A stretch of 8,325 nucleotides of DNA from an uncultured Caldimicrobium sp. Its GTDB lineage: Bacteria > Desulfobacterota > Thermodesulfobacteria > Thermodesulfobacteriales > Thermodesulfobacteriaceae. Position 1 is the stretch's first letter. Every line of letters starts with the position of its first letter. A program made the position numbers and the translations under genes. Under the pieces are notes generated by a model that made no database searches, was not told the DNA's origin, and saw nothing but the letters and a program-made list of their open reading frames with translations. This document shows positions 1 to 5,571 of this stretch, one piece after another. The DNA lies in NCBI GenBank assembly GCA_938091475.1, contig CALLJI010000185.1, positions 1 through 8,325 of the forward strand, in the 5' to 3' direction.

Positions 1-64
1 CAGCCCCTACGATTAAAATATTTAACCAGGGCAGAACATACCCAACCCTTATGTGATATTTCAA
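1..64 (-). repeat. Palindrome-array end plus inverted copy of the 3190-3250 repeat
   Basis: Positions 1-10 (cagcccctac) match the right half of the GTAGGGGC palindromes seen at 3416-3441, so an array probably continues upstream of the window. Positions 46-64 (cccttatgtgatatttcaa) are the reverse complement of 3190-3208 with 18 of 19 bases identical. Read on the minus strand, the degenerate stretch between them (gggta, then ctggt, then an A/T-rich run, then the palindrome) keeps the same order of landmarks as 3209-3250. The whole 1-64 block is therefore best read as an inverted, diverged copy of 3190-3250. The 19-bp match is seen directly; homology of the rest is inferred by eye. Confidence 0.6.
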
Positions 65-144
65 CATAGTGATTAAATGTGACTTTTTAAAATAGAAACC
101 ACACCTTTTTTAAATTATTAAGATAATGTTAAAAAAGGCAAGTG

Positions 145-160
145 TAAAAAAATAGAGAAA
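145..160 (+). repeat. A-rich direct repeat, copy 1
   Basis: taaaaaaatagagaaa matches 3683-3698 at 15 of 16 bases. Beyond it both sites show, in the same order, an attatga, a ttaaaagg/ttaaaaagg and a ttaaccct, but with different spacings. Low complexity makes chance similarity possible. If real, the copies flank the dnaA-oxidase pair and the palindrome array in direct orientation. Confidence 0.3.
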
Positions 161-264
161 AATTATGAAATCATTAGAATTTAAAAGGGGGAAAATTAAC
201 CCTTGTGAAAGACAAAGCAAAAACCTCCTCTTAACCCTCTAAATACCTTGAACTATAAGTTCCC

Positions 265-311
265 CTATCTTTATCTTCCTAATTTAATGTGAATTTTTAA
301 TCTAAAGATAG
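265..311. repeat. 9-bp perfect inverted repeat around an ATGTGA-containing motif
   Basis: ctatcttta (265-273) pairs perfectly with taaagatag (303-311) across a 29-base loop. The loop contains tttaatgtgaatttttaa (283-300), whose relative occurs at 73-90. The arms could form a long-loop hairpin in a transcript or be a spaced binding site; no function can be assigned. A/T-rich 9-mers may pair by chance. Confidence 0.3.
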
Positions 312-347
312 TAAAAGAGAAGGCCAAAGACTGGGTGGGGCTTTCAG

Positions 348-376
348 TTGAAAATTTTAAGGCATAGACTATTAAT
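348..376 (+). promoter_or_regulatory. Candidate sigma-70 promoter for dnaA
   Basis: TTGAAA at 348-353 is a good -35 hexamer. It is followed after 16 nt by TATTAA (370-375), or after 17 nt by ATTAAT (371-376), a moderate -10. This would place the start near 383 and leave an untranslated leader of about 55 nt before the dnaA ATG at 438. The background is very AT-rich, so similar hexamers arise by chance. Confidence 0.3.
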
Positions 377-420
377 AAATTTATCTCTCTTAAGCAAAAG
401 TTTCAAATAGGGACTTTTTT

Positions 421-431
421 GGGGTGAGGTG
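421..431 (+). promoter_or_regulatory. Ribosome binding site deciding the dnaA start
   Basis: GGGGTGAGGTG includes AGGTG at 427-431, six bases before the ATG at 438. The in-frame GTG at 429 lies inside this purine-rich stretch with no spacing, so it is a poor start. The site therefore favours ATG 438. Confidence 0.55.
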
Positions 432-437
432 TTTTTT

Positions 438-1811
438 ATGGGCAAGCAGGGAAAGGATAATTGGCAGTTTATAAAGGGCAGATTAAAAGAAGAGCTGCCA
501 GAGGCCATATATAAGGTGTGGTTTTCTGAGTTAAATGGTCATATTAAGGAGAATAAGCTCTACTTGGAAGTGCCTAATGACTTTGCCAAAAATTGGCTAA
601 AAGAGAATTATTCTAATCTTTTAAAGAAAATAACGGATGAGGCTGGCTTGGCAGGATGTGAATTTATGGTGCAAGAATCGCCCAAGGCTGAACAAATGTT
701 AATTCCCTTTAATCCTGTGGAGGTAATTGGGAGAAAATTTTCCCCTAAATATACCTTAGAAGATTTTGTAGTGGGTAAATCCAATGAATTAGCCTACAAA
801 GTATGTTCTCGTTTAGTTGAGGATATACCTAAAGGATATTTTATTTACTTGTGTGGCAACTATGGGTTAGGGAAAACACATCTCACCCAAGGTGTTGGCA
901 AAGCCCTCCTTAAAAGAGGTTTTGAAAGCATCTATTATTTTTCTGCTCAGGATTTTTTGAATTATTTACTTAAATATTTAAAAATGGGGCAAATCGAAAA
1001 CTTTAAAGAGATGATTAAGAAGAAATGTGATATGCTTCTTCTGGATGGATTGCACTTTCTTGTGGGAAAGGATTATACTCAAAGAGAGCTTTGCTTTTTG
1101 TTAGATTATTTGCTTGACCAGGGAAAAACTGTAGTTTTTACTTCCTTAAAATTGCCTCAGGAATTAAAAGAGCTTGATTCAGCCTTTCGCTCCCGTCTTA
1201 ATGGCAGTCTTATCATAAGACTGAACGAACCGGATTTTGATACAAGAAAAAAAATTATTACTTATAAAGCCAAAAAAGAGGGATATAAGTTTTCTTTTGA
1301 AGTAGTAGAGTATTTAGCAAGGCGGGTTCGGGGTGATGTGAGGCAATTAGAAAGTGTGGTCATTGGTTTAATAGCAAGGTCAAGTTTTTTAAAAGAACCA
1401 GTTAATTTACAAATGGCTAAAGAACTTCTCTCTGAAATTTTTATTCCAAAGGAGACAAGTTCTGAAATTGAGTTAATTATAGATTGTGTAAGTAAAAATT
1501 ATGGGATTTCTAAAGAGGAAATTCTATCTTCCTCCCGTAAGAAAAATGCCAATTTGGCCAGACAAGCAGTAATTTATTTACTTAGAAATTATGCTAAGAA
1601 AAACCTCAAGGAAATAGCTCAGCTTCTAAAAAAAGAACACTCAACTATCATCTATCATCTGAAGAATTTTGAAAAAAAACTCAAGGAAAATAGAGTTTTT
1701 AAAATGCACTTTGAATTAATGATGAAAGATCTTTCCAAAGAAATTGCCTTCACTTTTTCCTCGGAGGCTGAAGAAGACAATCTTCTGGAGGTTAATTCTG
1801 AGACTATCTAA
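438..1811 (+). CDS. dnaA: DnaA, chromosomal replication initiator (divergent)
   Basis: AAA+ ATPase that binds origin DNA and opens the duplex to start replication. It is full length (457 aa from ATG 438) with the usual order. N-terminal domain I is about residues 5-70, followed by a short linker. The AAA+ domain starts near 100 (SPKYTLEDFVVG) and has Walker A GNYGLGKT at 140-147, Walker B DMLLLDGLHF at 198-207, sensor 1 near TSL 235-237, box VII FRSRL at 250-254 and sensor 2 GDVRQLE at 299-305. A helix-turn-helix domain IV covers about 340-420. Oddities: the second Walker B acid, Asp in typical DnaA, is Gly204. The position matching E. coli Arg281 is Ala249, whereas the Arg285 equivalent is kept as Arg253. 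The domain IV signature GRDHTTV reads KKEHSTI. No dnaN follows; an overlapping flavoprotein gene does. It could be the only initiator or a second paralogue. Family membership is certain; its role as the main initiator is less so. Confidence 0.93.
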   Translation: MGKQGKDNWQFIKGRLKEELPEAIYKVWFSELNGHIKENKLYLEVPNDFAKNWLKENYSNLLKKITDEAGLAGCEFMVQESPKAEQMLIPFNPVEVIGRKFSPKYTLEDFVVGKSNELAYKVCSRLVEDIPKGYFIYLCGNYGLGKTHLTQGVGKALLKRGFESIYYFSAQDFLNYLLKYLKMGQIENFKEMIKKKCDMLLLDGLHFLVGKDYTQRELCFLLDYLLDQGKTVVFTSLKLPQELKELDSAFRSRLNGSLIIRLNEPDFDTRKKIITYKAKKEGYKFSFEVVEYLARRVRGDVRQLESVVIGLIARSSFLKEPVNLQMAKELLSEIFIPKETSSEIELIIDCVSKNYGISKEEILSSSRKKNANLARQAVIYLLRNYAKKNLKEIAQLLKKEHSTIIYHLKNFEKKLKENRVFKMHFELMMKDLSKEIAFTFSSEAEEDNLLEVNSETI

Positions 1812-3171
1812 GGAGGCTATCAAAGCCTTAAAGAAAATTCTTGGTGAGAGGCTTTTAACTTCGGATGAGGATTTACAAAGCTATTCCTATGATTCTTCCA
1901 ATCTTTTTTCTAAGCCAGATGCTGTAGCTCTTCCCGAGACCAAAGAAGAGGTATTAGAAATTCTTAAGTTAGCTGAAAGATACGAGTTTTATGTTGTTTC
2001 AAGGGGAAGTGGTACTGCGACAACAGGAAGTTGCCTACCTATTTTAGGAGGTTTAGTCATTTCCTTTGCTCGGATGAATCGCATCCTTGAACTAAATCCC
2101 TATGAAAGGACGGTGAGAGTTGAGCCAGGAGTATTAAACGGAGAGCTTAAAAAGTATCTAAAAAAATATGGCCTTTTTTATCCTCCCGATCCTGCAAGCT
2201 ATGCCTTTTCTACGATTGGAGGAAATGTGGCAACTGGAGCTGGTGGCCCCAGAGGATTAAAGTATGGAACCACCAAAGATTATGTTTTAGCTTTAGAAGT
2301 GGGACTTCCAGGCGGTAAATTACTTAAAACAGGACCTCATACCCTCAAAGGAGTGGTGCCATATAATCTGACCCCTCTTTTTATCGGTTCAGAGGGTACC
2401 TTGGGTGTTATTCTTGAAATTGTCCTTAAGGTTCTACCATTGCCAGAGAAAAGGGCCCTTTTTGTCCTTTCCCTACCCAGTGAAATACAAGCCTTAGAAA
2501 TAATTAATGAACTCCTACAAAAAGGAATAACTCCCTCCTCGGCAGAATTTATAGATAAAACTTCTCTCAAGGCTTGTGAAGAGAGTATCAATCAGCTCAA
2601 GGCTGAATTAAAGATTAATTTTCCCTTGGAGAGTATGCTTTTTATAGAGATTGATGGAAAATCCTTGGAAGTTTTAGAAGACCTTAATTTCTTGGAGAAA
2701 TATTTCCAAGAGAACTCTTTAATTTTCATCAAAAGTGAAATAGAAAGTGAGATAGAGAACCTTTGGGAGATAAGGAGAAACCTTTCCCCTTCTTTAAAAA
2801 AACTTGCTTCAAAGAAAAAGGCAGATGATATTGTTTTACCAAGAAGCAAAATGGTGGATTTTTTAAAATTTTTAAGAGAACTTGAAAATAACTTTCCCCT
2901 TTTTATTTCAGCTTTTGGTCACGCTGGGGACGGAAATTTTCATGTGAATTTGTTATATGAAGAGGAAGAGGCGGCCAAAAAAGTTAGAGAGATTATTTTA
3001 AAGAAAGTTATAGAGTTAAATGGAACAATTTCTGGAGAGCATGGAGTAGGGTATCTCAAGAGATCTTATATAAAATGGGAACTTGATCCGCTGCAGTTGG
3101 AAATAATGAAAAGAATAAAGGCAATTTTTGATCCAAAAGGGCTTTTAAATCCCCAAATTAAACTTCCTTAG
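1744..3171 (+). CDS. glcD: GlcD-like FAD-linked oxidase (glycolate/D-lactate dehydrogenase family)
   Basis: Flavoprotein expected to oxidise a 2-hydroxy acid such as glycolate or D-lactate. Numbering from TTG 1744: the FAD-binding domain spans about 55-230, with SRGSGT 86-91, YPPDP 146-150, TIGGN 157-161 and IGSEGTLG 214-221. The FAD-oxidase C-terminal domain spans about 235-473, with the family's FGHAGDGNFH 391-400 and SGEHGVG 430-436 and a typical IFDPKGLLNP end. The first 18 residues are the end of dnaA read in another frame and look non-native. GGAGG at 1787-1791 sits 6 nt before CTG 1798 (3 nt before ATT 1795). A start there gives about 458 aa, the usual family length, and a 14-17 nt overlap with dnaA like other junctions in this window. 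No ATG or GTG is available, so TTG 1744 is kept as the outer bound. No GlcF-type Fe-S partner is visible downstream. Exact substrate and electron acceptor are unknown. Confidence 0.88.
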   Translation: MPSLFPRRLKKTIFWRLILRLSKEAIKALKKILGERLLTSDEDLQSYSYDSSNLFSKPDAVALPETKEEVLEILKLAERYEFYVVSRGSGTATTGSCLPILGGLVISFARMNRILELNPYERTVRVEPGVLNGELKKYLKKYGLFYPPDPASYAFSTIGGNVATGAGGPRGLKYGTTKDYVLALEVGLPGGKLLKTGPHTLKGVVPYNLTPLFIGSEGTLGVILEIVLKVLPLPEKRALFVLSLPSEIQALEIINELLQKGITPSSAEFIDKTSLKACEESINQLKAELKINFPLESMLFIEIDGKSLEVLEDLNFLEKYFQENSLIFIKSEIESEIENLWEIRRNLSPSLKKLASKKKADDIVLPRSKMVDFLKFLRELENNFPLFISAFGHAGDGNFHVNLLYEEEEAAKKVREIILKKVIELNGTISGEHGVGYLKRSYIKWELDPLQLEIMKRIKAIFDPKGLLNPQIKLP

Positions 3172-3189
3172 AATTGTGTGGTAACTCCT

Positions 3190-3250
3190 TTGAAATGTCA
3201 CATAAGGGGAGGGTAGTCTACTCTACTCTGGTCATATGTTATAATAGGGA
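3190..3250 (+). repeat. Inverted partner of the 1-64 repeat, leading into the palindrome array
   Basis: ttgaaatgtcacataaggg (3190-3208) matches the reverse complement of 46-64 at 18 of 19 bases. The following 3209-3250 shares shorter landmarks with the same inverted region before both run into GTAGGGGC-type palindromes. It begins 19 bases after the oxidase stop codon. Within it, ATGTcACAT (3195-3203) is itself palindromic, and CTCC (3185-3188) can pair with GGAG (3208-3211). Confidence 0.55.
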
Positions 3251-3415
3251 CGATTCACGAATCGCCCTAAATTTGTAGGGGCAGGCTTGCCCCAGCCCGA
3301 AAAGGGTTTAATTGTAGGGGCACGGCACGCCGTGCCCAAGGGAGTTTTATCTGTAGGGGCGGTTCACGAACCGCCCACAAATTCTGTAGGGGCACGACAT
3401 GTCGTGCCCAATTTT

Positions 3416-3450
3416 GGGCAGCCGCAAGGGCAGCCCCTACAGGTTTTTTT
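3416..3450 (+). terminator. Possible terminator from a palindrome unit plus T-run
   Basis: The stem gggcagcc (3416-3423) pairs with ggcagccc (3429-3436), with one central mismatch. Seven bases (ctacagg) then lead to seven T (3444-3450). It would stop plus-strand transcripts coming from the dnaA-oxidase pair. The 7-nt gap between stem and T-run is longer than in classical intrinsic terminators. Confidence 0.35.
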
Positions 3451-3531
3451 GAATTTTTGGGCAAATCTTGATTTGCCCCTACAAATTTTGATTCTTTGGG
3501 CTCAGCATGCTGAGCTCCTACATGCATTTCT

Positions 3532-3564
3532 CGCAGGCTAAAGCCTGCGGCTACCATTTTTTTT
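3532..3564 (+). terminator. Possible terminator from the GCTAC-class palindrome plus T-run
   Basis: cgcaggct (3532-3539) pairs perfectly with agcctgcg (3542-3549) across a 2-nt loop. Seven bases (gctacca) then precede eight T (3557-3564). It has the same geometry as the unit at 3416-3450. It would act on plus-strand transcription; activity is inferred from shape only. Confidence 0.35.
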
Positions 3565-3590
3565 GACCAAAATCTGTAGGGGCACGACAG

Positions 3591-3770
3591 GAACAGCCAC
3601 CTATTAAAATACAAAAAGCTCTTTCGAGCACGGTAAAAATTAGCCTTTTAGGTTAGACATACCTTTTAAATCATCTAACATTTAAAAAAACAGAGAAAGA
3701 AGATTATGAGAAACCAAAATAGTTAAAAAGGTGACTTGATCCTTGGATTAACCCTATTTTTGGGGTTCTC
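3591..3770. other. AT-rich spacer between palindrome array and deaminase gene
   Basis: No gene is seen. Besides the hairpin at 3613-3629 it carries the second copy of the A-rich direct repeat (taaaaaaacagagaaa, 3683-3698; 15 of 16 with 145-160). At its right end, AACCC (3750-3754) can pair with GGGTT (3763-3767), and GATTAA (3746-3751) can alternatively pair with TTAATC (3771-3776). This could make an imperfect hairpin at the deaminase stop codon, without a T-run. Confidence 0.4.
3613..3629 (-). terminator. Weak intrinsic terminator for the minus-strand operon
   Basis: On the minus strand this reads GCTC-GAAA-GAGC followed directly by TTTTT: a GNRA-type tetraloop on a 4-bp stem with a U-tail. 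It lies about 140 nt downstream of the deaminase stop codon, the right side for ending the rarA-to-deaminase transcript. The stem is short, so strength is doubtful. Confidence 0.35.
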
Positions 3771-4322
3771 TTAATCTGTAGGGGGTAGTCTTCTTTTTGA
3801 AGTCGGATATTGTAAGATTTCTAAGACAGCCTCCATTGTATCTTTGGACACAATAACCTGTTTAAAGACTCTAAGGCCTGCCTCTTTAATAGCTTCTCGC
3901 CAGAAATTGTCTCTTTCAAAGTCTCTACTTTCGTAATCATACTCGTAAAATACTTCTTTTATCCCTGCACTGGCAATGAGTTTGAGGCAGACATAGCAGG
4001 GAGCGAGAGTGCAGTAAATGCTTGCACCTTCTAAGGAGATGCCAAATTTAGCAGCTTGAGCAATAGCATTTGCCTCAGCATGACTTGCTCTACAATAGTT
4101 GTATTTATCTATGTCTGGGATGCCTTTGTCCCGCCTAAAACAATAGGTTGGCCCTTTATCTGTGCAATGCCAGGCACCAGGCATAGGACCATTGTAACCT
4201 GTCGCTAAAATTCGTTTGTCTTTAACCACTACCGCTCCAGTGGGTCTTGAATTACAGCCTGAACGCACTGCTACCAATTTGGCAATAACCATAAAATACT
4301 CGTCCCAACTTGGTCTAAGCAT
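3771..4322 (-). CDS. dCMP deaminase family protein (cytidine/deoxycytidylate deaminase, ComEB-like)
   Basis: Zinc-dependent deaminase expected to convert dCMP to dUMP in the cytoplasm, the precursor for thymidylate synthase. The 183-aa protein starts MLRPSWDEYF, typical of the family. It has the TGAVVVKDKRILATGYNG core strand region (28-45), HC (52-53) and a Cys-rich segment before the active site. The catalytic zinc motifs are HAE 81-83 and PCYVC 108-112, so the zinc ligands H81, C109 and C112 and the proton-shuttle E83 are present. It follows glyA by 5 nt; AAGGG (4332-4336) overlapping the glyA end lies 9 nt before the ATG, suggesting coupling. Oddities: it is longer than many bacterial homologues, and its last codons plus stop (CCCCTACAGATTAA) look like the end of a neighbouring palindrome unit. 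A related cytosine or tRNA-type deaminase is possible, but the N-terminus favours dCMP. Confidence 0.88.
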   Translation of the reverse strand: MLRPSWDEYFMVIAKLVAVRSGCNSRPTGAVVVKDKRILATGYNGPMPGAWHCTDKGPTYCFRRDKGIPDIDKYNYCRASHAEANAIAQAAKFGISLEGASIYCTLAPCYVCLKLIASAGIKEVFYEYDYESRDFERDNFWREAIKEAGLRVFKQVIVSKDTMEAVLEILQYPTSKRRLPPTD

Positions 4323-4327
4323 ACCTT

Positions 4328-5566
4328 TTAACCCTTATAAAAGGGAAATTTAAGACAAATTTCTCTTACTTTATTTCTAATTTCCCTTCTTAAAGTTTCT
4401 TTCTCTGGGTTTTTTAAAACTTCACACATCCAATTAGCCACCTCTTCTGTCTCTTTCTCCTTAAGCCCTCTTGTAGTGATAGCAGGAGTTCCAATTCTAA
4501 TTCCACTTGTAATTTTAGGAGGTAAAGGATCATAAGGTATAGCATTTTTATTTACAGTGATTCCAGCTTCCTCAAGAAGTTTTTCAGCTTCAGCTCCAGT
4601 TAAACCTTGAGAGGATAAATCAATAAGCACTAAATGGTTGTCTGTTCCCCCTGAGACTACGCGAAAGCCATATTCTTGGAAAACTTTGGCAATAACTTTG
4701 GCATTTTTTACTACTTGTTGTTGATAGGTCTTGAATTCGGGCTGAAGGGCTTCTTTAAAACACACAGCTTTTGCTGCAATGATATTCATATGCGGTCCAC
4801 CTTGAATCCCTGGGAACATAACTTTATCTATCAGTTTCCCGTACCTTTCTTTACAAAGGATAAAACCACCTCTTGGGCCTCTTAAAGTTTTATGGGTGGT
4901 TGAGGTTACAAAGTCAGCATATGGAATGGGGGAGGGATGAATCCCAGCAGCAACCAGTCCTGCTATGTGAGCCATATCAACCATTAGATAGGCTTTTACT
5001 TCTTTGGCGATTTGATGAAAGGCTTCAAAATCAATGGTTCGAGGATAGGCGCTTGCTCCTGCAATAATAAGTTTAGGTTTTTCAGACAAGGCGATGTTCA
5101 TAATTTCCTCATAATCTAAGGTTTCCCCCTCTCGGGATACTCCATAATGCACTATCTTATAGAGTTTTCCTGAAAAATTTACAGGTGCTCCATGAGAGAG
5201 ATGACCACCATGGGCAAGATTCATTGAGAGTATGGTATCCCCAGGATTTAGCACAGCAAAGAAAACTGCCATATTGGCTTGGGTTCCAGAGTGAGGTTGT
5301 ACATTGGCATATTCAGCTCCAAATAAAAGCTTTAGTCTCTCAATGGCAAGACTCTCTACCTCATCTACAAAAGTACAGCCACCGTAATAGCGAGCTGAAG
5401 GGTAACCTTCTGCATATTTATTCATAAGGGGAGATCCCTCTGCCTCCATCACTGCCCTTGAGGCTAAGTTTTCAGAAGCAATCATCTCAAGTTGATATTC
5501 CTGGCGATCTATCTCCTTTTGAATTAATCCAGCTATTTCTGGATCTACTTTCTCTAAAAAGGACAT
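4328..5566 (-). CDS. glyA: Serine hydroxymethyltransferase GlyA
   Basis: PLP enzyme interconverting serine plus tetrahydrofolate with glycine plus 5,10-methylene-tetrahydrofolate, the main one-carbon source for thymidylate and purines. The 412-aa length is normal. Visible family motifs are MIASENLAS 28-36, [15 protein letters not shown] 49-63, QPHSGTQAN 90-98 and [11 protein letters not shown] 196-206 (Asp197 and His200 near PLP). The Schiff-base lysine is Lys226 in [14 protein letters not shown], with GIQGGPHMN at 253-261 and SGIRIGTPA at 354-362. No key residue is missing. A strong AGGAGG lies 9 nt before the ATG, and the start is 5 nt past the response-regulator stop. The gene therefore probably shares a transcript with the upstream two-component genes and with the downstream deaminase. 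Methylene-THF from GlyA and dUMP from the deaminase feed the same reaction. Confidence 0.97.
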   Translation of the reverse strand: MSFLEKVDPEIAGLIQKEIDRQEYQLEMIASENLASRAVMEAEGSPLMNKYAEGYPSARYYGGCTFVDEVESLAIERLKLLFGAEYANVQPHSGTQANMAVFFAVLNPGDTILSMNLAHGGHLSHGAPVNFSGKLYKIVHYGVSREGETLDYEEIMNIALSEKPKLIIAGASAYPRTIDFEAFHQIAKEVKAYLMVDMAHIAGLVAAGIHPSPIPYADFVTSTTHKTLRGPRGGFILCKERYGKLIDKVMFPGIQGGPHMNIIAAKAVCFKEALQPEFKTYQQQVVKNAKVIAKVFQEYGFRVVSGGTDNHLVLIDLSSQGLTGAEAEKLLEEAGITVNKNAIPYDPLPPKITSGIRIGTPAITTRGLKEKETEEVANWMCEVLKNPEKETLRREIRNKVREICLKFPFYKG

Positions 5567-5571
5567 ATAAA

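Larger units (their letters stand above)
65..428. other. AT-rich leader upstream of dnaA, no gene recognised
   Basis: This 364-base stretch holds no convincing gene. It contains two copies of a TTWAATGTGAMTTTTTAA motif (73-90 and 283-300, 16 of 18 identical). It also contains a perfect 9-bp inverted repeat (265-273 and 303-311) enclosing the second copy, and an A-rich stretch (145-160) that matches 3683-3698. No consensus DnaA box (TTATCCACA) is present on either strand, so there is no support for calling this an origin. A candidate promoter lies at 348-376. Confidence 0.5.
3246..3590. repeat. Array of about ten GTAGGGGC-type palindromic (REP-like) units
   Basis: Successive units of about 25 bp carry a TGTAGGGGC head or its complement GCCCCTACA, with spacers of 7-25 nt. 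Units: 3246-3268 (diverged, bulged), 3274-3299, 3313-3337, 3352-3376, 3385-3409, then inverted 3416-3441, 3459-3483, 3498-3522 and 3532-3554 (a second class, ending GCTAC), then a half unit at 3575-3590. The stems at 3318-3337, 3357-3376, 3390-3409 and 3459-3478 are perfect 9-bp arms around a 2-nt loop. Arm sequences differ between units (GGGCACGGC, GGGCGGTTC, GGGCACGAC, GGGCAAATC), yet pairing is kept. The array is GC-rich in an AT-rich region and lies between convergent genes, a typical REP position. Units stay open in several frames, giving spurious ORFs. I recall similar GTAGGGGC palindromes from many unrelated genomes but know no established name. Confidence 0.9.

Noticed and set aside
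92..104. AGAAACCACACC as a DnaA box (resembling TTATCCACA or Thermotoga-type boxes)
   Set aside because: It has only about 6 of 9 matches to the consensus, is a single copy, and has no clustered boxes around it. It does not support an origin.
223..230. acctcctc at 223-230 as a 16S anti-SD-like element
   Set aside because: It is an eight-base match to the 3' end of 16S rRNA on its own, with no neighbouring SD to pair with. It is probably chance.
165..242. 25-codon frame starting ATG 165 in the dnaA leader
   Set aside because: Only a weak AGAGA precedes it, the peptide is featureless and Lys-rich, and AT-rich leaders give such frames by chance.
3246..3590. CRISPR array
   Set aside because: The repeats are palindromes of alternating orientation with 7-25 nt spacers and varying cores. 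There are no constant repeats with about 30-40 nt unique spacers, and no cas genes.
3267..3614. Long open frames on both strands across the palindrome array
   Set aside because: They are by-products of stop-free palindromes. The translations are repeats such as VGARHAVP and VGAVHEPP, with no RBS and no non-repeat domain.
4676..4720. TTGGCA-containing stretches as sigma-54 promoters
   Set aside because: They lie inside glyA and lack the TTGCA -12 element at the required spacing.
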